From JAFAXA01 sp963777325 (lineage in GTDB: Bacteria; Pseudomonadota; Alphaproteobacteria; Acetobacterales; Acetobacteraceae), in assembly GCA_963777325.1 (NCBI GenBank), contig CAVZQE010000022.1:806001-870000 (forward strand): a stretch of DNA of 64,000 bases, in the 5' to 3' direction. Each line of letters starts with the position of its first letter. Positions within the stretch are counted from its first letter, which is position 1. Below are positions 21,592 through 29,705 of the stretch, piece after piece. The notes beneath the pieces were generated by a model. It saw nothing but the letters and a program-made list of their open reading frames with translations, did not search any database and was not told where the DNA came from. Position numbers and translations under genes: made by a program.

Positions 21592-22866
21592 TCAGGCCGG
21601 CGAGGCCGCGAGCACGAGGCAGGCGTTCTGGCCGCCAAAGCCGAAGGAGTTGGAGATCGCGCGCGTGACGGTCGCGTCACGGGCGGCGTTCGGCACGACG
21701 TCGGCCGGGATCGCCGGATCGGGCGTCTCGTGGTTGATCGTCGGCGGGATGCGGCCGTGCTGCATGGTCATGAGCGTGAACACCGCCTCGATCGCGCCCG
21801 CCGCCGTCAGCGTATGGCCGATCATCGACTTGTTGGACGAGATCGGCACGGAGGCCGCGCGCTCGCCGAACACCGTCGAGACGCCGAGCCACTCCATCTT
21901 GTCGTTCTCGGGCGTGCTGGTGCCGTGCGCGTTGATGTACTGCACGTCCTCGGGCGAGACGCCGGCGTCCTCGAACGCGTTGCGCAGGCAGGCGATGATC
22001 GGCCGTCCGTCCGGGCTCGAGCGCGTGCGGTGAAAACTGTCGGCCCGCTCGCCGCAGCCTTCGATCAGGCCGAGCACGCGCGCGCCGCGCGCGGTCGCGT
22101 GTTCCAGGCTCTCCAGCACGAGCGCGCCCGCGCCCTCGGCCATGACGAAGCCGTCCCGGTCGCGGCTGAACGGACGCGACGCGGCAGAGGGCGGGTCGTT
22201 GCGCGCCGACAGGGCCGAAAGGAGAGAAAAGCGGATCAGCGCCTCGGGGGTGATCGAGGCGTCGGTCCCGGCGCAGAGCGCGACCTCGGTCTCGCCCCGC
22301 CGCACCGCCTCGAAGCCGAGCTGGATCGCGGTCGCCCCGGAGGCGCAGGCGGTGGAGGTGTTGATGGGCGATCCCTTGAAGCCGTACGTCTCCGCCAGGC
22401 GCTCGGCGATCGAGGCGAACAGGAACCGCGGGTGGAAGGCCGCGAAGCGGCCGGTCTCGGCGGCGTGGATCAGTCCCGCATAGCCGGGCCGGCCCTCGGC
22501 GGCGGCGGCCAGCGCGAGGCGCTGCGGCCAGTCGATCTCGATCGGCGGCAGGGCAAGAAACAGCGGGCCAGGAAAGTCGCCTTTGGCGCCGATCTCCGCC
22601 TGTTCGACCGCCTCGCCGATGGCGAGATCCGCCAGACGCTCGGCGAGCGCGGCGGCGGACGAGTCTTCGAGCGGCAGGAAATCGACCGTGCCCGCGATGG
22701 CGGTGCGCAGGCCCTCGGTCGGGAAGCGGGTGATGCGCCGGATGCCGGAGACGCCGCCGGTCAGCGCCCGCCAGTTGTCCTCGCGCCCCTGTCCGAGCGA
22801 CGTCAGCACGCCCATGCCGGTGACGGCGACGACGGGACGGCCGCGCGCGTCGCGATAGGCGGTCAT
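21592..22866 (-). CDS. Beta-ketoacyl-ACP synthase, FabF1XL-like (catalytically complete)
   Basis: A 424-residue KAS II-type condensing enzyme. The Cys-His-His set is intact: C174 in TSTACASGATA, His in INAHGTSTPENDKMEW, and His in NKSMIGHTLTAAGA. Its ATG overlaps the stop of the second KAS gene (ATGA), pointing to balanced co-translation of a KAS pair. Its expected role is chain elongation on AcpXL to very-long-chain acids for lipid A in the cytoplasm. The start MTAYRDARG at 22866 is set by this overlap. Confidence 0.93.
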   Translation of the reverse strand: MTAYRDARGRPVVAVTGMGVLTSLGQGREDNWRALTGGVSGIRRITRFPTEGLRTAIAGTVDFLPLEDSSAAALAERLADLAIGEAVEQAEIGAKGDFPGPLFLALPPIEIDWPQRLALAAAAEGRPGYAGLIHAAETGRFAAFHPRFLFASIAERLAETYGFKGSPINTSTACASGATAIQLGFEAVRRGETEVALCAGTDASITPEALIRFSLLSALSARNDPPSAASRPFSRDRDGFVMAEGAGALVLESLEHATARGARVLGLIEGCGERADSFHRTRSSPDGRPIIACLRNAFEDAGVSPEDVQYINAHGTSTPENDKMEWLGVSTVFGERAASVPISSNKSMIGHTLTAAGAIEAVFTLMTMQHGRIPPTINHETPDPAIPADVVPNAARDATVTRAISNSFGFGGQNACLVLAASPA

Positions 22867-24053
22867 GCCGGCGCCACGACCGCCATGCCCTCGCCGCGCC
22901 AATGGCCCCAGCCGGTGACGAGCACGGAGCGAAGGGGATCGCGCATGGGTTCCTCCTCGGGTTCCAGCGGAGCGAACAGGCGTCCGCGCGCGATCGCGGT
23001 CGCGGCGAGGGCGAGGTTCGCGGGAAAGCTCGGCTCGAAGGAATGGCCGAGCGCCGTCCCGGTTGCCCGCGCGGGCAGGCGCAGCCCGGCGAGGAACGCG
23101 CGCTCCTCTTGCGTCGGGGCGGCGACCCCGCTCGCGCCGGAGAGGACGGCCGACGCGCCCGGTGCCAGATGCTGGCGCATGCCGTCGAGCTGGCGGCGCG
23201 CGTTCGCGGTCGCCTCGCCGTGCTTGCGCCGGCAGCGATCGGAGGCGATGGCGGCGATATGCGCGAACGCCGTCGCGCCGCGCGCCTCGGCATGGGCGCG
23301 GCTCTCGATGACCAGAAAGCAGCCGAGCGAGCCGGGCGCCATGCCGCCGCCCCGGTCCTGGCGCGCGCCGACCGGGGCGAACGGGGCGCGCAGAAGCGCG
23401 TCGCCGAGCGCGTAGTGCATGATGATCTCGGCCCGCTCGGCATTGTAGGAACCGCCGACCAGGGCGAGTTCGCCCTGGCCCGCGGCGATGCGGGCGCAGG
23501 CGATGCGGACGGCGTCCACGCCCGAGGCCTCCTCGCCCATGAAGGTGCGGGACGAGCCGACCACGCCATGGACGATGGAGATGTTGCCGGCGAGCAGGTT
23601 GGACAATTGCGCGAGAAACAAGGTTGGCCGCAGGTCGCTGGTCAGCCGCTGGTTCAGCAGCACGCCCGGATCGGCGGCGTGCGGCAGGGCGGCGAGGAGG
23701 GCCTCGTCCACCGCGCGGTCGCGCTCGCCGCCGCCGGCCGCGACGATCATGTCTGTCCGGCCGAGCAGGTCGGCCTTGCCCTTCAGGCCCGCGCCGTCGA
23801 GCGCGAGACCCGCCGCGTAGGTGCCGATCCGCTGCCACGGCTCCATCTGCCGCTGGTCGCCCTTCTTCGGGATCTGGCGATCCAGATCGAGCGGCGTGAG
23901 CGGATGCACGAGGTAGGGCGCGAAGCGTTCCGCCTCGACCACGGGCGCGAAGCCCGACCCGGAGTTCAGCGCCGCCCAATGCGCGTCCGGTCCTTCGCCG
24001 AGGCAGGAGACGAGGCCGATGCCCGTGATGAGCGCGTCGGTTGGCTCAGCCAT
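22863..24053 (-). CDS. KAS-like partner lacking the active-site Cys, FabF2XL-like
   Basis: A 396-residue ketosynthase homologue. The fold landmarks at the N-terminus (ITGIGLVSCLGEG) are present, but where active KAS enzymes read TACAS this protein reads GSSRTFMGEEASG (about residues 166-178), with no Cys. It is therefore likely non-condensing on its own and analogous to chain-length factors, which form a heterodimer with an active KAS, here the overlapping downstream gene. The FabZXL gene upstream overlaps its start by eight bases. Confidence 0.87.
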   Translation of the reverse strand: MAEPTDALITGIGLVSCLGEGPDAHWAALNSGSGFAPVVEAERFAPYLVHPLTPLDLDRQIPKKGDQRQMEPWQRIGTYAAGLALDGAGLKGKADLLGRTDMIVAAGGGERDRAVDEALLAALPHAADPGVLLNQRLTSDLRPTLFLAQLSNLLAGNISIVHGVVGSSRTFMGEEASGVDAVRIACARIAAGQGELALVGGSYNAERAEIIMHYALGDALLRAPFAPVGARQDRGGGMAPGSLGCFLVIESRAHAEARGATAFAHIAAIASDRCRRKHGEATANARRQLDGMRQHLAPGASAVLSGASGVAAPTQEERAFLAGLRLPARATGTALGHSFEPSFPANLALAATAIARGRLFAPLEPEEEPMRDPLRSVLVTGWGHWRGEGMAVVAPA

Positions 24054-24516
24054 GTCCGGGCGCTCCCGGAATGCCGACCCGGCGGGCGGCCATCCGCATC
24101 TGCGCCCGCATCGTCTCGTTCGGGAACCGCATGACCCGGTAGGTGAGTTCGGCCTCGGCGACGCACTTGTCGCCGCGCGACAGGCGGCCGCTGGCGACGG
24201 CGTAGCCCGACCCCTCGTGCCGCAACTCCACCTCGGCGGTGAGCGCCTGGCCGGGGGTCACGAAGTCCCGCATCTTGGCGGCCTTCACCTGGGCGAGGTA
24301 GGCGGCGCTCTCGAAGCCGGACCGGGCCAGCACCAGCCAGCCGCCGGTCTGGGCCATCGTCTCGATCATCAGCACGCCGGGCAGGATCGGGTTGCCGGGG
24401 AAATGCCCCTCGAACACGGGGCTCGCCTCGGGGACGCGGCACTCGGCGCGGATGGTCCGGGCGCCGAGGTCGAGCGCCGCGATCCGGTCCACCATCTGGA
24501 AATATTCGAGCAGCAT
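24046..24516 (-). CDS. FabZ-type 3-hydroxyacyl-ACP dehydratase (FabZXL-like)
   Basis: A 156-residue hot-dog-fold dehydratase. The catalytic block FEGHFPGNPILPGVLMIE has the His and the later Glu of FabZ. Start taken at MLLEYFQMVDRI (24516); the open frame upstream is the shadow of acpXL. It dehydrates 3-hydroxyacyl chains on the specialised carrier AcpXL, encoded 23 bases before. Eight-base overlap with the KAS-like gene downstream. Confidence 0.92.
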   Translation of the reverse strand: MLLEYFQMVDRIAALDLGARTIRAECRVPEASPVFEGHFPGNPILPGVLMIETMAQTGGWLVLARSGFESAAYLAQVKAAKMRDFVTPGQALTAEVELRHEGSGYAVASGRLSRGDKCVAEAELTYRVMRFPNETMRAQMRMAARRVGIPGAPGHG

Positions 24517-24539
24517 CGCCCTGTGGAATGCCGATGGCG

Positions 24540-24824
24540 TCAGGCGGTCTTGGCGGCGACCAGCGCGTCGATATTGGCGCAGAGACCGCTCAGCACGAAA
24601 TACCGGTCGGACGAGACCTTGCCCGCGTTCACCTCCTGCGTCCATTGCTCGAGCGGCATCTTGATGCCGAACGCCTTGTCGATCGCGAAGGCGACGTCCA
24701 GGAAGTCGAGGCTGTCGATACCGAGATCGTTGATGACGTGGCTTTCCGGCGTGATCTTCTCGCGCGGAATGTCGCAGGTCTCGGAGATGATCCCGGCGAC
24801 GGTCTCGAACGTGGACGAAGACAT
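24540..24824 (-). CDS. acpXL: Acyl carrier protein AcpXL for very-long-chain fatty acids
   Basis: A 94-residue acyl carrier. The phosphopantetheine site is DLGIDSLDFLDVAFAID (Ser in DSLDF), and the C-terminal part PLEQWTQEVNAGKVSSDRYF with a final LCANIDALVAAK is the AcpXL hallmark, longer than in housekeeping AcpP. It heads the cluster for the long lipid A acyl chain. The ATG at 24824 is fixed by homology; a longer frame upstream is not conserved. The promoter must lie in the 286-base gap shared with divergent metB. Confidence 0.95.
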   Translation of the reverse strand: MSSSTFETVAGIISETCDIPREKITPESHVINDLGIDSLDFLDVAFAIDKAFGIKMPLEQWTQEVNAGKVSSDRYFVLSGLCANIDALVAAKTA

Positions 24825-25110
24825 GTCTCGGCAGCCTCGCGAACAAAGATCGGCCCGATTGCGGCCAACGGAAAGGGTCGGGACGAGCCCGGTCAGGCTC
24901 CCTGCGTCTGGGCCGGGACTAACACCACAGGCACTCTCATGCCGCAAGACCCGCGGCCGGGCGGCGCCGGCACCGAGGCCCGCCGCGATCGGCCCTGTCG
25001 CGCCCGGCGCGCGCTCTTCCTATAACGCGCCATCGCCAAAGGGTGACATTGCCCGCAGATCCCGAGCCGCGCGGCTGAGCCGTGCCCGGCCGCACCTCCT
25101 GAACGAAAGT
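24825..25110. other. Divergent intergenic region acpXL / metB
   Basis: This region must hold promoters for both the acpXL cluster and metB. A TATAAC hexamer at 25021 could be a -10 for metB, but no convincing -35 was found. I looked for SAM-II or SAH riboswitch landmarks and did not find them. Nothing else is called. Confidence 0.4.
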
Positions 25111-26277
25111 ATGCAGCCCATGTCTCGACCCAAATCGCCCGAGACCATCGCCGCGGCGAACGGAATCGGGGCGGATACGAGCTACGGCGCGGTCACGCCG
25201 CCGCTCTATCTGTCGAGCACTTTTGCCTTTAGGGGCTTCGAGCAGGCGCGCGAATACGACTACACGCGCGCAGGGAACCCGACCCGTGCCCTCCTGGCTG
25301 ACACGCTCGCCAGGCTCGAGGAGGGCGCGGGCGCCGTGGTCGTCGCGTCCGGAATGGCCGCCGTCGACCTCGTGCTGGCGATCCTCGAACCCGGCGACCT
25401 TGTGGTCGCCCCGCACGACTGCTATGGCGGCACGTATCGCCTGCTCGCGGCCAGGGCGGCGAAGCGACAGTTCCGCGTCCGGTTCGTGGACCAGTCGGAC
25501 GAGGCGGCGCTGGGAGAGGCGCTGAAGGCCCGCCCGGCGCTGCTGCTAATCGAGACCCCGAGCAACCCGCTGATGCGCGTCGTCGACATCCGGGTGATCG
25601 CGGCGCGCGCGAAGGAGGCGGGCGCCAAGGTCGCGGCCGACAACACCTTTCTCTCTCCCGCGCTGCAGCGCCCGCTCCGCCTCGGCGCTGACTACGTGAT
25701 CCACTCGACCACCAAGTTCCTGAACGGCCATTCGGACGTCGTGGGGGGCGTCGTCATCGCCGCCGATCCGGACGAGGCCGAGCGTCTGTCCTCCTGGTCG
25801 AACGTCACCGGCGTGTCCGGTCCGCCCTTCGACGCCTATCTCACCCTGCGGGGGTTGCGCACCCTCTTTCCGCGGCTGGAGCGGCAGCAGCGGACCGCCT
25901 CGGCGCTGGCGTCCTGGCTGGAGCGGCACCCGCAGGTGAGCGCCGTTCACTACCCCGGTCTCCGCTCCCACCCCGGCCACGAGATCGCGAAGGCCCAGCA
26001 GACCGGCTTCGGCGCCATGCTGAGCTTCGAACTCGCCGGCGATCTCGGCGGCGTGCGCCGGTTCGTCGAAGCGGTGCAGGGGTTCACGCTCGCGGAATCG
26101 CTGGGCGGCGTGGAGAGCCTGATCGCTCATCCTGCGACCATGACCCATGCGAGCATGGACGAGACGGCGCGCCGGGTCGCCGGCATCGGCGATCGGCTGC
26201 TGCGGCTATCCGTGGGGCTGGAGAGCGAGGAGGATCTCCTGGCGGGACTCGGCCGCGGCTTCTCGGCGCTGGCTTGA
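25111..26277 (+). CDS. metB: Cystathionine gamma-synthase
   Basis: A 388-residue PLP enzyme of methionine synthesis that joins an activated homoserine with cysteine to give cystathionine. It follows E. coli MetB along the whole length: YTRAGNPTR, VVAPHDCYGGTYRL, ETPSNPLMRVVDI, the Schiff-base Lys in HSTTKFLNGHSDVVGG, and AESLGGVESLIAHPATMTHA. ATG at 25111, with an in-frame ATG at 25120 as alternative. It is monocistronic and convergent with a PAS protein ten bases after its stop. Confidence 0.94.
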   Translation: MQPMSRPKSPETIAAANGIGADTSYGAVTPPLYLSSTFAFRGFEQAREYDYTRAGNPTRALLADTLARLEEGAGAVVVASGMAAVDLVLAILEPGDLVVAPHDCYGGTYRLLAARAAKRQFRVRFVDQSDEAALGEALKARPALLLIETPSNPLMRVVDIRVIAARAKEAGAKVAADNTFLSPALQRPLRLGADYVIHSTTKFLNGHSDVVGGVVIAADPDEAERLSSWSNVTGVSGPPFDAYLTLRGLRTLFPRLERQQRTASALASWLERHPQVSAVHYPGLRSHPGHEIAKAQQTGFGAMLSFELAGDLGGVRRFVEAVQGFTLAESLGGVESLIAHPATMTHASMDETARRVAGIGDRLLRLSVGLESEEDLLAGLGRGFSALA

Positions 26278-26286
26278 CCACCCGGA

Positions 26287-26754
26287 TCACGGGGCTTCTT
26301 CTCTAGTCGCGGCGCGCGCCGCCATGACCTCCCGCCGGAGCGTTCGCATCTCCTCGAAGCGCTTCGTCACGTCTCGCAATACCGCCGCCACGCCCTCCAT
26401 GCGGCCGTCCTCGCCTTGCAGCGGCACGATCGTGAACTCGAGCGAGATCCGGGCGCCGTCGCCGCGCAGCCCGGGCACCGCGAGCAGGTCGCCGTGCCCG
26501 TAGCGGCTCTCGCCGCTTTCCATCACCCGTCGATATCCGGCCCAGTGCCGGGCGCGCTGCGGCTCCGGAATGATGATGTCGAGGGGTTGACCAAGGGCCT
26601 GCGTGGAGGCGAGCCCGAACATGCGCTCGGCTCCGAGATTCCAGAACCGGATGATGCCCTCCCGATCGGAAAAGACGATGGCATCCGATGCCGTCTCGAG
26701 CACGGCGCGCCCCAGCCGATCCAGCTGATCCACCGCCAGCGCCTCGCTGCTCAT
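26287..26754 (-). CDS. PAS domain protein
   Basis: A 155-residue single PAS domain protein with no kinase or other output. DAIVFSDREGIIRFWNLGAERMFG is the typical PAS core and the VLRDVTKRFEE end is PAC-like. A small sensor module that must act through a partner. Its ATG overlaps the stop of the NsrR-like gene (four bases), so the two are probably co-translated; it may sense redox, haem or NO-related signals together with that repressor, which is inference. Confidence 0.85.
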   Translation of the reverse strand: MSSEALAVDQLDRLGRAVLETASDAIVFSDREGIIRFWNLGAERMFGLASTQALGQPLDIIIPEPQRARHWAGYRRVMESGESRYGHGDLLAVPGLRGDGARISLEFTIVPLQGEDGRMEGVAAVLRDVTKRFEEMRTLRREVMAARAATREEAP

Positions 26755-27245
26755 CGCTCCATTCCTTCCGAGGTTGCCTCGTTTGCGTTGCGAATCGGCT
26801 TCTGACGGCACGTCGCCCCGTTCAGCAGCGCTCGCAAATCGTCGCGCCGCTCGGCAAGGTCGGCGAGGGTGTAGCGGTCGAGCACGGCCAGGAACGCCTG
26901 CCGCGCCTCGAACAGCGCGCTGCGCAGGCCGCAGGCCGGCACGATCGGGCAGGGCGAGCAAGCCGCCTCGAAGCAGGGCACAAGCGCCATGTCCGGTTCG
27001 GTGCGCCGCACGATCTCACCGACGCTGATGACCTCGGCGGGCTTGGCGAGGCGCAGCCCGCCGCCCCGGCCGCGCACCGTCTCCACGTAGCCCGCGAGGC
27101 CAAGCTGATGCGCAACCTTGGTCAGGTGGTTCTTGGCGATGCCGTACGCCGTCGCGACCTCGCCGATCGTGGCCAGGTTTTCCCCTTTCACGGCGAGGTA
27201 GATCAGCAGGCGCAGAGAATAGTCGGTATAGGCCGTCATGCGCAT
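26751..27245 (-). CDS. nsrR: Rrf2 family repressor, NsrR-like
   Basis: A 164-residue Rrf2-type regulator. The N-terminus MRMTAYTDYSLRLLIYLA is that of NsrR, with a winged helix (ATAYGIAKNHLTKVAHQLG) and the basic wing VRGRGGGLRLAK. The cluster-binding region has C91, C96, C99 and C105 in PCFEAACSPC...PACGLR; C91 and C96 fall where E. coli NsrR holds its NO-sensing Fe-S cluster. The start could also be the Met two codons on. It is divergent from a truncated globin and ferredoxin, which fits an NO-response regulon. Confidence 0.88.
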   Translation of the reverse strand: MRMTAYTDYSLRLLIYLAVKGENLATIGEVATAYGIAKNHLTKVAHQLGLAGYVETVRGRGGGLRLAKPAEVISVGEIVRRTEPDMALVPCFEAACSPCPIVPACGLRSALFEARQAFLAVLDRYTLADLAERRDDLRALLNGATCRQKPIRNANEATSEGMER

Positions 27246-27431
27246 GAAAGGTGGTTCTCTCTCGCGGCCCGTCCGGCAGCCCCGCGTCAGAAACATATAT
27301 GCCGCATCTTGCTTTCTGGCGAGATCGCAATAACATGCATCTCGTATCCATCTTAGCGTGAGGAGGCCGGGTATGGACGGCAGAGCGGGGTTGCGGCTGT
27401 TCCTGGGCTCAGCCAACCGGGTCGCGCGGTG

Positions 27432-27863
27432 ATGGCCGGTGCGGCCGCGGAGATCCCTCGCCCGTCCGAGGAGGCGATCCGCCGCCTGGTGGACCGCTTC
27501 TACGCCCGCGTCCGCCGCGACGAGGTGCTCGGGCCCGTGTTCGCCGGGGCGCTGGGCGAGGACGAGCAAGCCTGGGCGTGCCACCTCGCGCGTCTGTGCG
27601 ACTTCTGGTCCTCGGTCATGCTGAAGACCGGCCGCTATCATCGCGATCCGTTCTCCGCGCACCTGCGCCTGCCCGGCATCGCGCCAGCCATGTTCGACCG
27701 GTGGCTGGGACTATTCGGACAGACCTGCTCCGAGTTGTTCGCGCCGGAAACGGCCGACGCCTTCCGTGAGCGCGCGGAGCGCATCGGGCGCAGCCTGCGC
27801 ATCGGGTTGTTCGAGCGCCTCCCCGCACGGTCCGAACCCACGAATACGGAAGAACCCGCATGA
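27432..27863 (+). CDS. Truncated haemoglobin, group III-like
   Basis: A 143-residue small globin. RLVDRFYARVRRDEVLGPVF is the helix A/B start, and FWSSVMLKTGRYHRDPFSAH holds the E/F region with the candidate proximal His. The length and the lack of a long C-terminal reductase fit group III truncated globins, which bind O2 or NO. GTG at 27429 precedes the ATG directly; I use the ATG. It overlaps fdxA by four bases. Location opposite an NsrR-like repressor supports a role in nitrosative stress. Confidence 0.83.
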   Translation: MAGAAAEIPRPSEEAIRRLVDRFYARVRRDEVLGPVFAGALGEDEQAWACHLARLCDFWSSVMLKTGRYHRDPFSAHLRLPGIAPAMFDRWLGLFGQTCSELFAPETADAFRERAERIGRSLRIGLFERLPARSEPTNTEEPA

Positions 27864-28201
27864 CCTACGTCGTCACCGAGAACTGTATCAAGTGCAAGTA
27901 CATGGATTGTGTCGAGGTATGCCCGGTGGACTGCTTCTATGTGGGCGAGAACATGCTCGTTATCCATCCCGACGAGTGCATCGATTGCGGCGTGTGCGAG
28001 CCGGAGTGTCCGGCCGAGGCGATCGTGCCGGATAGCGACGAGCGCGCTTCCGCCTGGGCGGAGCAGAACCGCGCCTATGCAGCGCAGTGGCCAAATATCA
28101 CACGCAAGGGCGAGCCGCCGCCGGATGCCAAGGAATGGGACGGCAAGCCCGGAAAGGCCGCCCTGTTCTCGCCCGAGCCGGGCCGGGAAGGCACGAAATG
28201 A
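27860..28201 (+). CDS. fdxA: Seven-iron ferredoxin
   Basis: A 113-residue FdxA-type ferredoxin with one 3Fe-4S and one 4Fe-4S cluster. The Cys pattern is CIKCKYMDCVEVCP followed by CIDCGVCEPECP. The long C-terminal tail with WAEQNRAYAAQWPNI is typical of the alphaproteobacterial form. Translationally coupled (ATGA) to the truncated globin, it is a plausible electron donor for it. Confidence 0.95.
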   Translation: MTYVVTENCIKCKYMDCVEVCPVDCFYVGENMLVIHPDECIDCGVCEPECPAEAIVPDSDERASAWAEQNRAYAAQWPNITRKGEPPPDAKEWDGKPGKAALFSPEPGREGTK

Positions 28202-28252
28202 CCGTGCGCGAACCAGCCTTGCTCCCCGGAACCTGAAGCAGAAGGAGGATTT

Positions 28253-28612
28253 ATGACGGACGCACTGTATCCGCCGGCAACGCGGGAAATTGCGCGGCAG
28301 CGGCGCGACCTCGCGCCCGAGACACAGGCCGCCTTCGAGGCCTTCAGCCGCACCGTGTTCGCCGAAGGCGCGCTTTCGGCGAAAATGAAGCAGATCGTCG
28401 CGGTCGCGGTGGCGCACGTGACCCAGTGTCCCTACTGCATCAAGGGGCATACGAAGGGGGCGCTCCGGGCCGGCGCGACCCGCGAGGAACTGATGGAGGC
28501 GATCTGGGTCGCCGCCGAGATGCGCGCAGGCGGGGCCTATGCCCATTCCACGCTCGCGATCGCCACCTTCGACGAGGAGCAATCGGCGAATAAGGCCTCC
28601 TCCGGCGGATGA
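28253..28612 (+). CDS. Carboxymuconolactone decarboxylase/AhpD-like protein
   Basis: A 119-residue helical protein of the CMD family. The CPYCIKGH motif, with the CxxC and nearby His of the AhpD-like alkylhydroperoxidase branch, is present. A strong Shine-Dalgarno (AAGGAGGA) precedes the ATG. It follows fdxA by 51 bases and overlaps the DUF488 gene by four. A peroxidase or redox role fits the neighbouring NO/oxidative-stress genes. Confidence 0.9.
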   Translation: MTDALYPPATREIARQRRDLAPETQAAFEAFSRTVFAEGALSAKMKQIVAVAVAHVTQCPYCIKGHTKGALRAGATREELMEAIWVAAEMRAGGAYAHSTLAIATFDEEQSANKASSGG

Positions 28613-28971
28613 GCGAGGTCCGGATCAAGCGGGCCTACGATCCGCCGGCATCCGGAGACGGCCTGCGCGTGCTGGTGGACCGCCTATGGCCCCGGGGATT
28701 GAAGCGCGACCAGGCGAGGATCGACCTCTGGCTGAAGGACGTTGCCCCGAGCGCAGACCTTCGCCGCTGGTTCGGCCATGATCCGGCTCGGTGGCAGGAG
28801 TTCAGGGAGCGTTACCGGGGCGAGCTGGCGCGCAATGCGGCGCTCGAGAAGCTTGCCGAGATGACAAAGCAGGGCGAGCGGGTGACGCTTCTGTTCGCGG
28901 CCAAGGACGCCGAGCACAACAACGCGGTCGTACTGCAAGCGCTGTTGCGTGGAGGCCGGGAACGTGGGTGA
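28609..28971 (+). CDS. DUF488 family protein
   Basis: A 120-residue protein of the DUF488 family. RVLVDRLWPRGLKRDQARIDLWLKDVAPS is its hallmark start, and LLFAAKDAEHNNAVVL the conserved end. Function of the family is not established. Coupled to the CMD gene by an ATGA overlap, so likely the last gene of the globin-ferredoxin transcript. Confidence 0.9.
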   Translation: MSEVRIKRAYDPPASGDGLRVLVDRLWPRGLKRDQARIDLWLKDVAPSADLRRWFGHDPARWQEFRERYRGELARNAALEKLAEMTKQGERVTLLFAAKDAEHNNAVVLQALLRGGRERG

Positions 28972-28992
28972 CACTGCGACCGAAATTCGGCG

Positions 28993-29310
28993 CTACAGCC
29001 AGTGCGCGGGCATCCAGGCCCAGCCGCCGGTCGGCGTTCCAGACCAGTAGCCCTGCATCCACAGCCCGCTACGGCCCGCGCGCGGCACGTATTCGCCCGG
29101 AATCCAGACGTAGCCGTTGCCGGTCCAGTCCCAATGACCCGGCTTCCAGATCAGCGGAGTTTGCGAAACGGGCGGCTTCGGCAGCACCTCGACGATCAAG
29201 GCGGGGACGGGCGGATAGGGCGGGGCGCCCGTCCGTGACGCACAGGCGCCCAGAACGAGATCGGCGGCGAGAGCGGCCGCGAATGCGATGGAAGCGACCG
29301 GTTTGCGCAT
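28993..29310 (-). CDS. Small lipoprotein with YxWGxW-like repeats
   Basis: A 105-residue protein with a signal peptide ending in a lipobox (LVLGAC), so it should be lipidated and sit in the outer membrane or periplasm. The mature part has three Trp-rich units: WKPGHWDWTGNGYVWIPG, then LWMQGYWSG and GWAWMPAHW. This is the pattern of YXWGXW-repeat lipoproteins of unknown role, seen mostly in proteobacteria. It lies alone between convergent and divergent neighbours. Confidence 0.85.
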   Translation of the reverse strand: MRKPVASIAFAAALAADLVLGACASRTGAPPYPPVPALIVEVLPKPPVSQTPLIWKPGHWDWTGNGYVWIPGEYVPRAGRSGLWMQGYWSGTPTGGWAWMPAHWL

Positions 29311-29375
29311 GGATGGCTCTTTTTGCGGCCCGGGTGAGCATTGCCCGCCGCGTCCGCCCTGTCCATGCTCGCGAC

Positions 29376-29690
29376 ATGTCCGAAATCCTATTCGTCTATG
29401 TCACCTGCGCCGACGCGGATGAAGCCCGCCGGATCGGCCGCGCCCTGGTCGAGGAGCGCCTCGCCGCCTGCGTCAACATCCGCCCGCATGAGGCGATCTA
29501 TCGCTGGGAGGGTATGGTCGAGACCGCGACGGAGGCTCTCATGCTCGCGAAGACGACGCGGGCCGGGTATGGCGCGCTCGAAGCCCGGGTGCGGGCGCTC
29601 CACAGCTATGCGTTGCCTTGCATCGCCGCGTGGTCGCCCGAATGCGGACTGGACGACTACTTCCAGTGGATCGTCGGGGCCGTCGGCTGA
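29376..29690 (+). CDS. cutA: CutA divalent cation tolerance protein
   Basis: A 104-residue CutA trimer-forming protein. VYVTCADADEARRIGRALVEERLAACVNI and YRWEGMVETATEALMLAKTT are conserved, and the C-terminal YFQWI is the usual end. ATG at 29376; the longer open frame upstream is the shadow of DUF488. The family is linked to copper and other divalent ions, but its molecular role remains loosely defined. Confidence 0.93.
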   Translation: MSEILFVYVTCADADEARRIGRALVEERLAACVNIRPHEAIYRWEGMVETATEALMLAKTTRAGYGALEARVRALHSYALPCIAAWSPECGLDDYFQWIVGAVG

Positions 29691-29705
29691 GACATCCCGC
29701 GACGG

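Noticed and set aside
24825..25110. SAM- or SAH-responsive riboswitch upstream of metB
   Set aside because: Landmark sequences of SAM-II and SAH riboswitches are missing and no convincing conserved pairing was found by eye.
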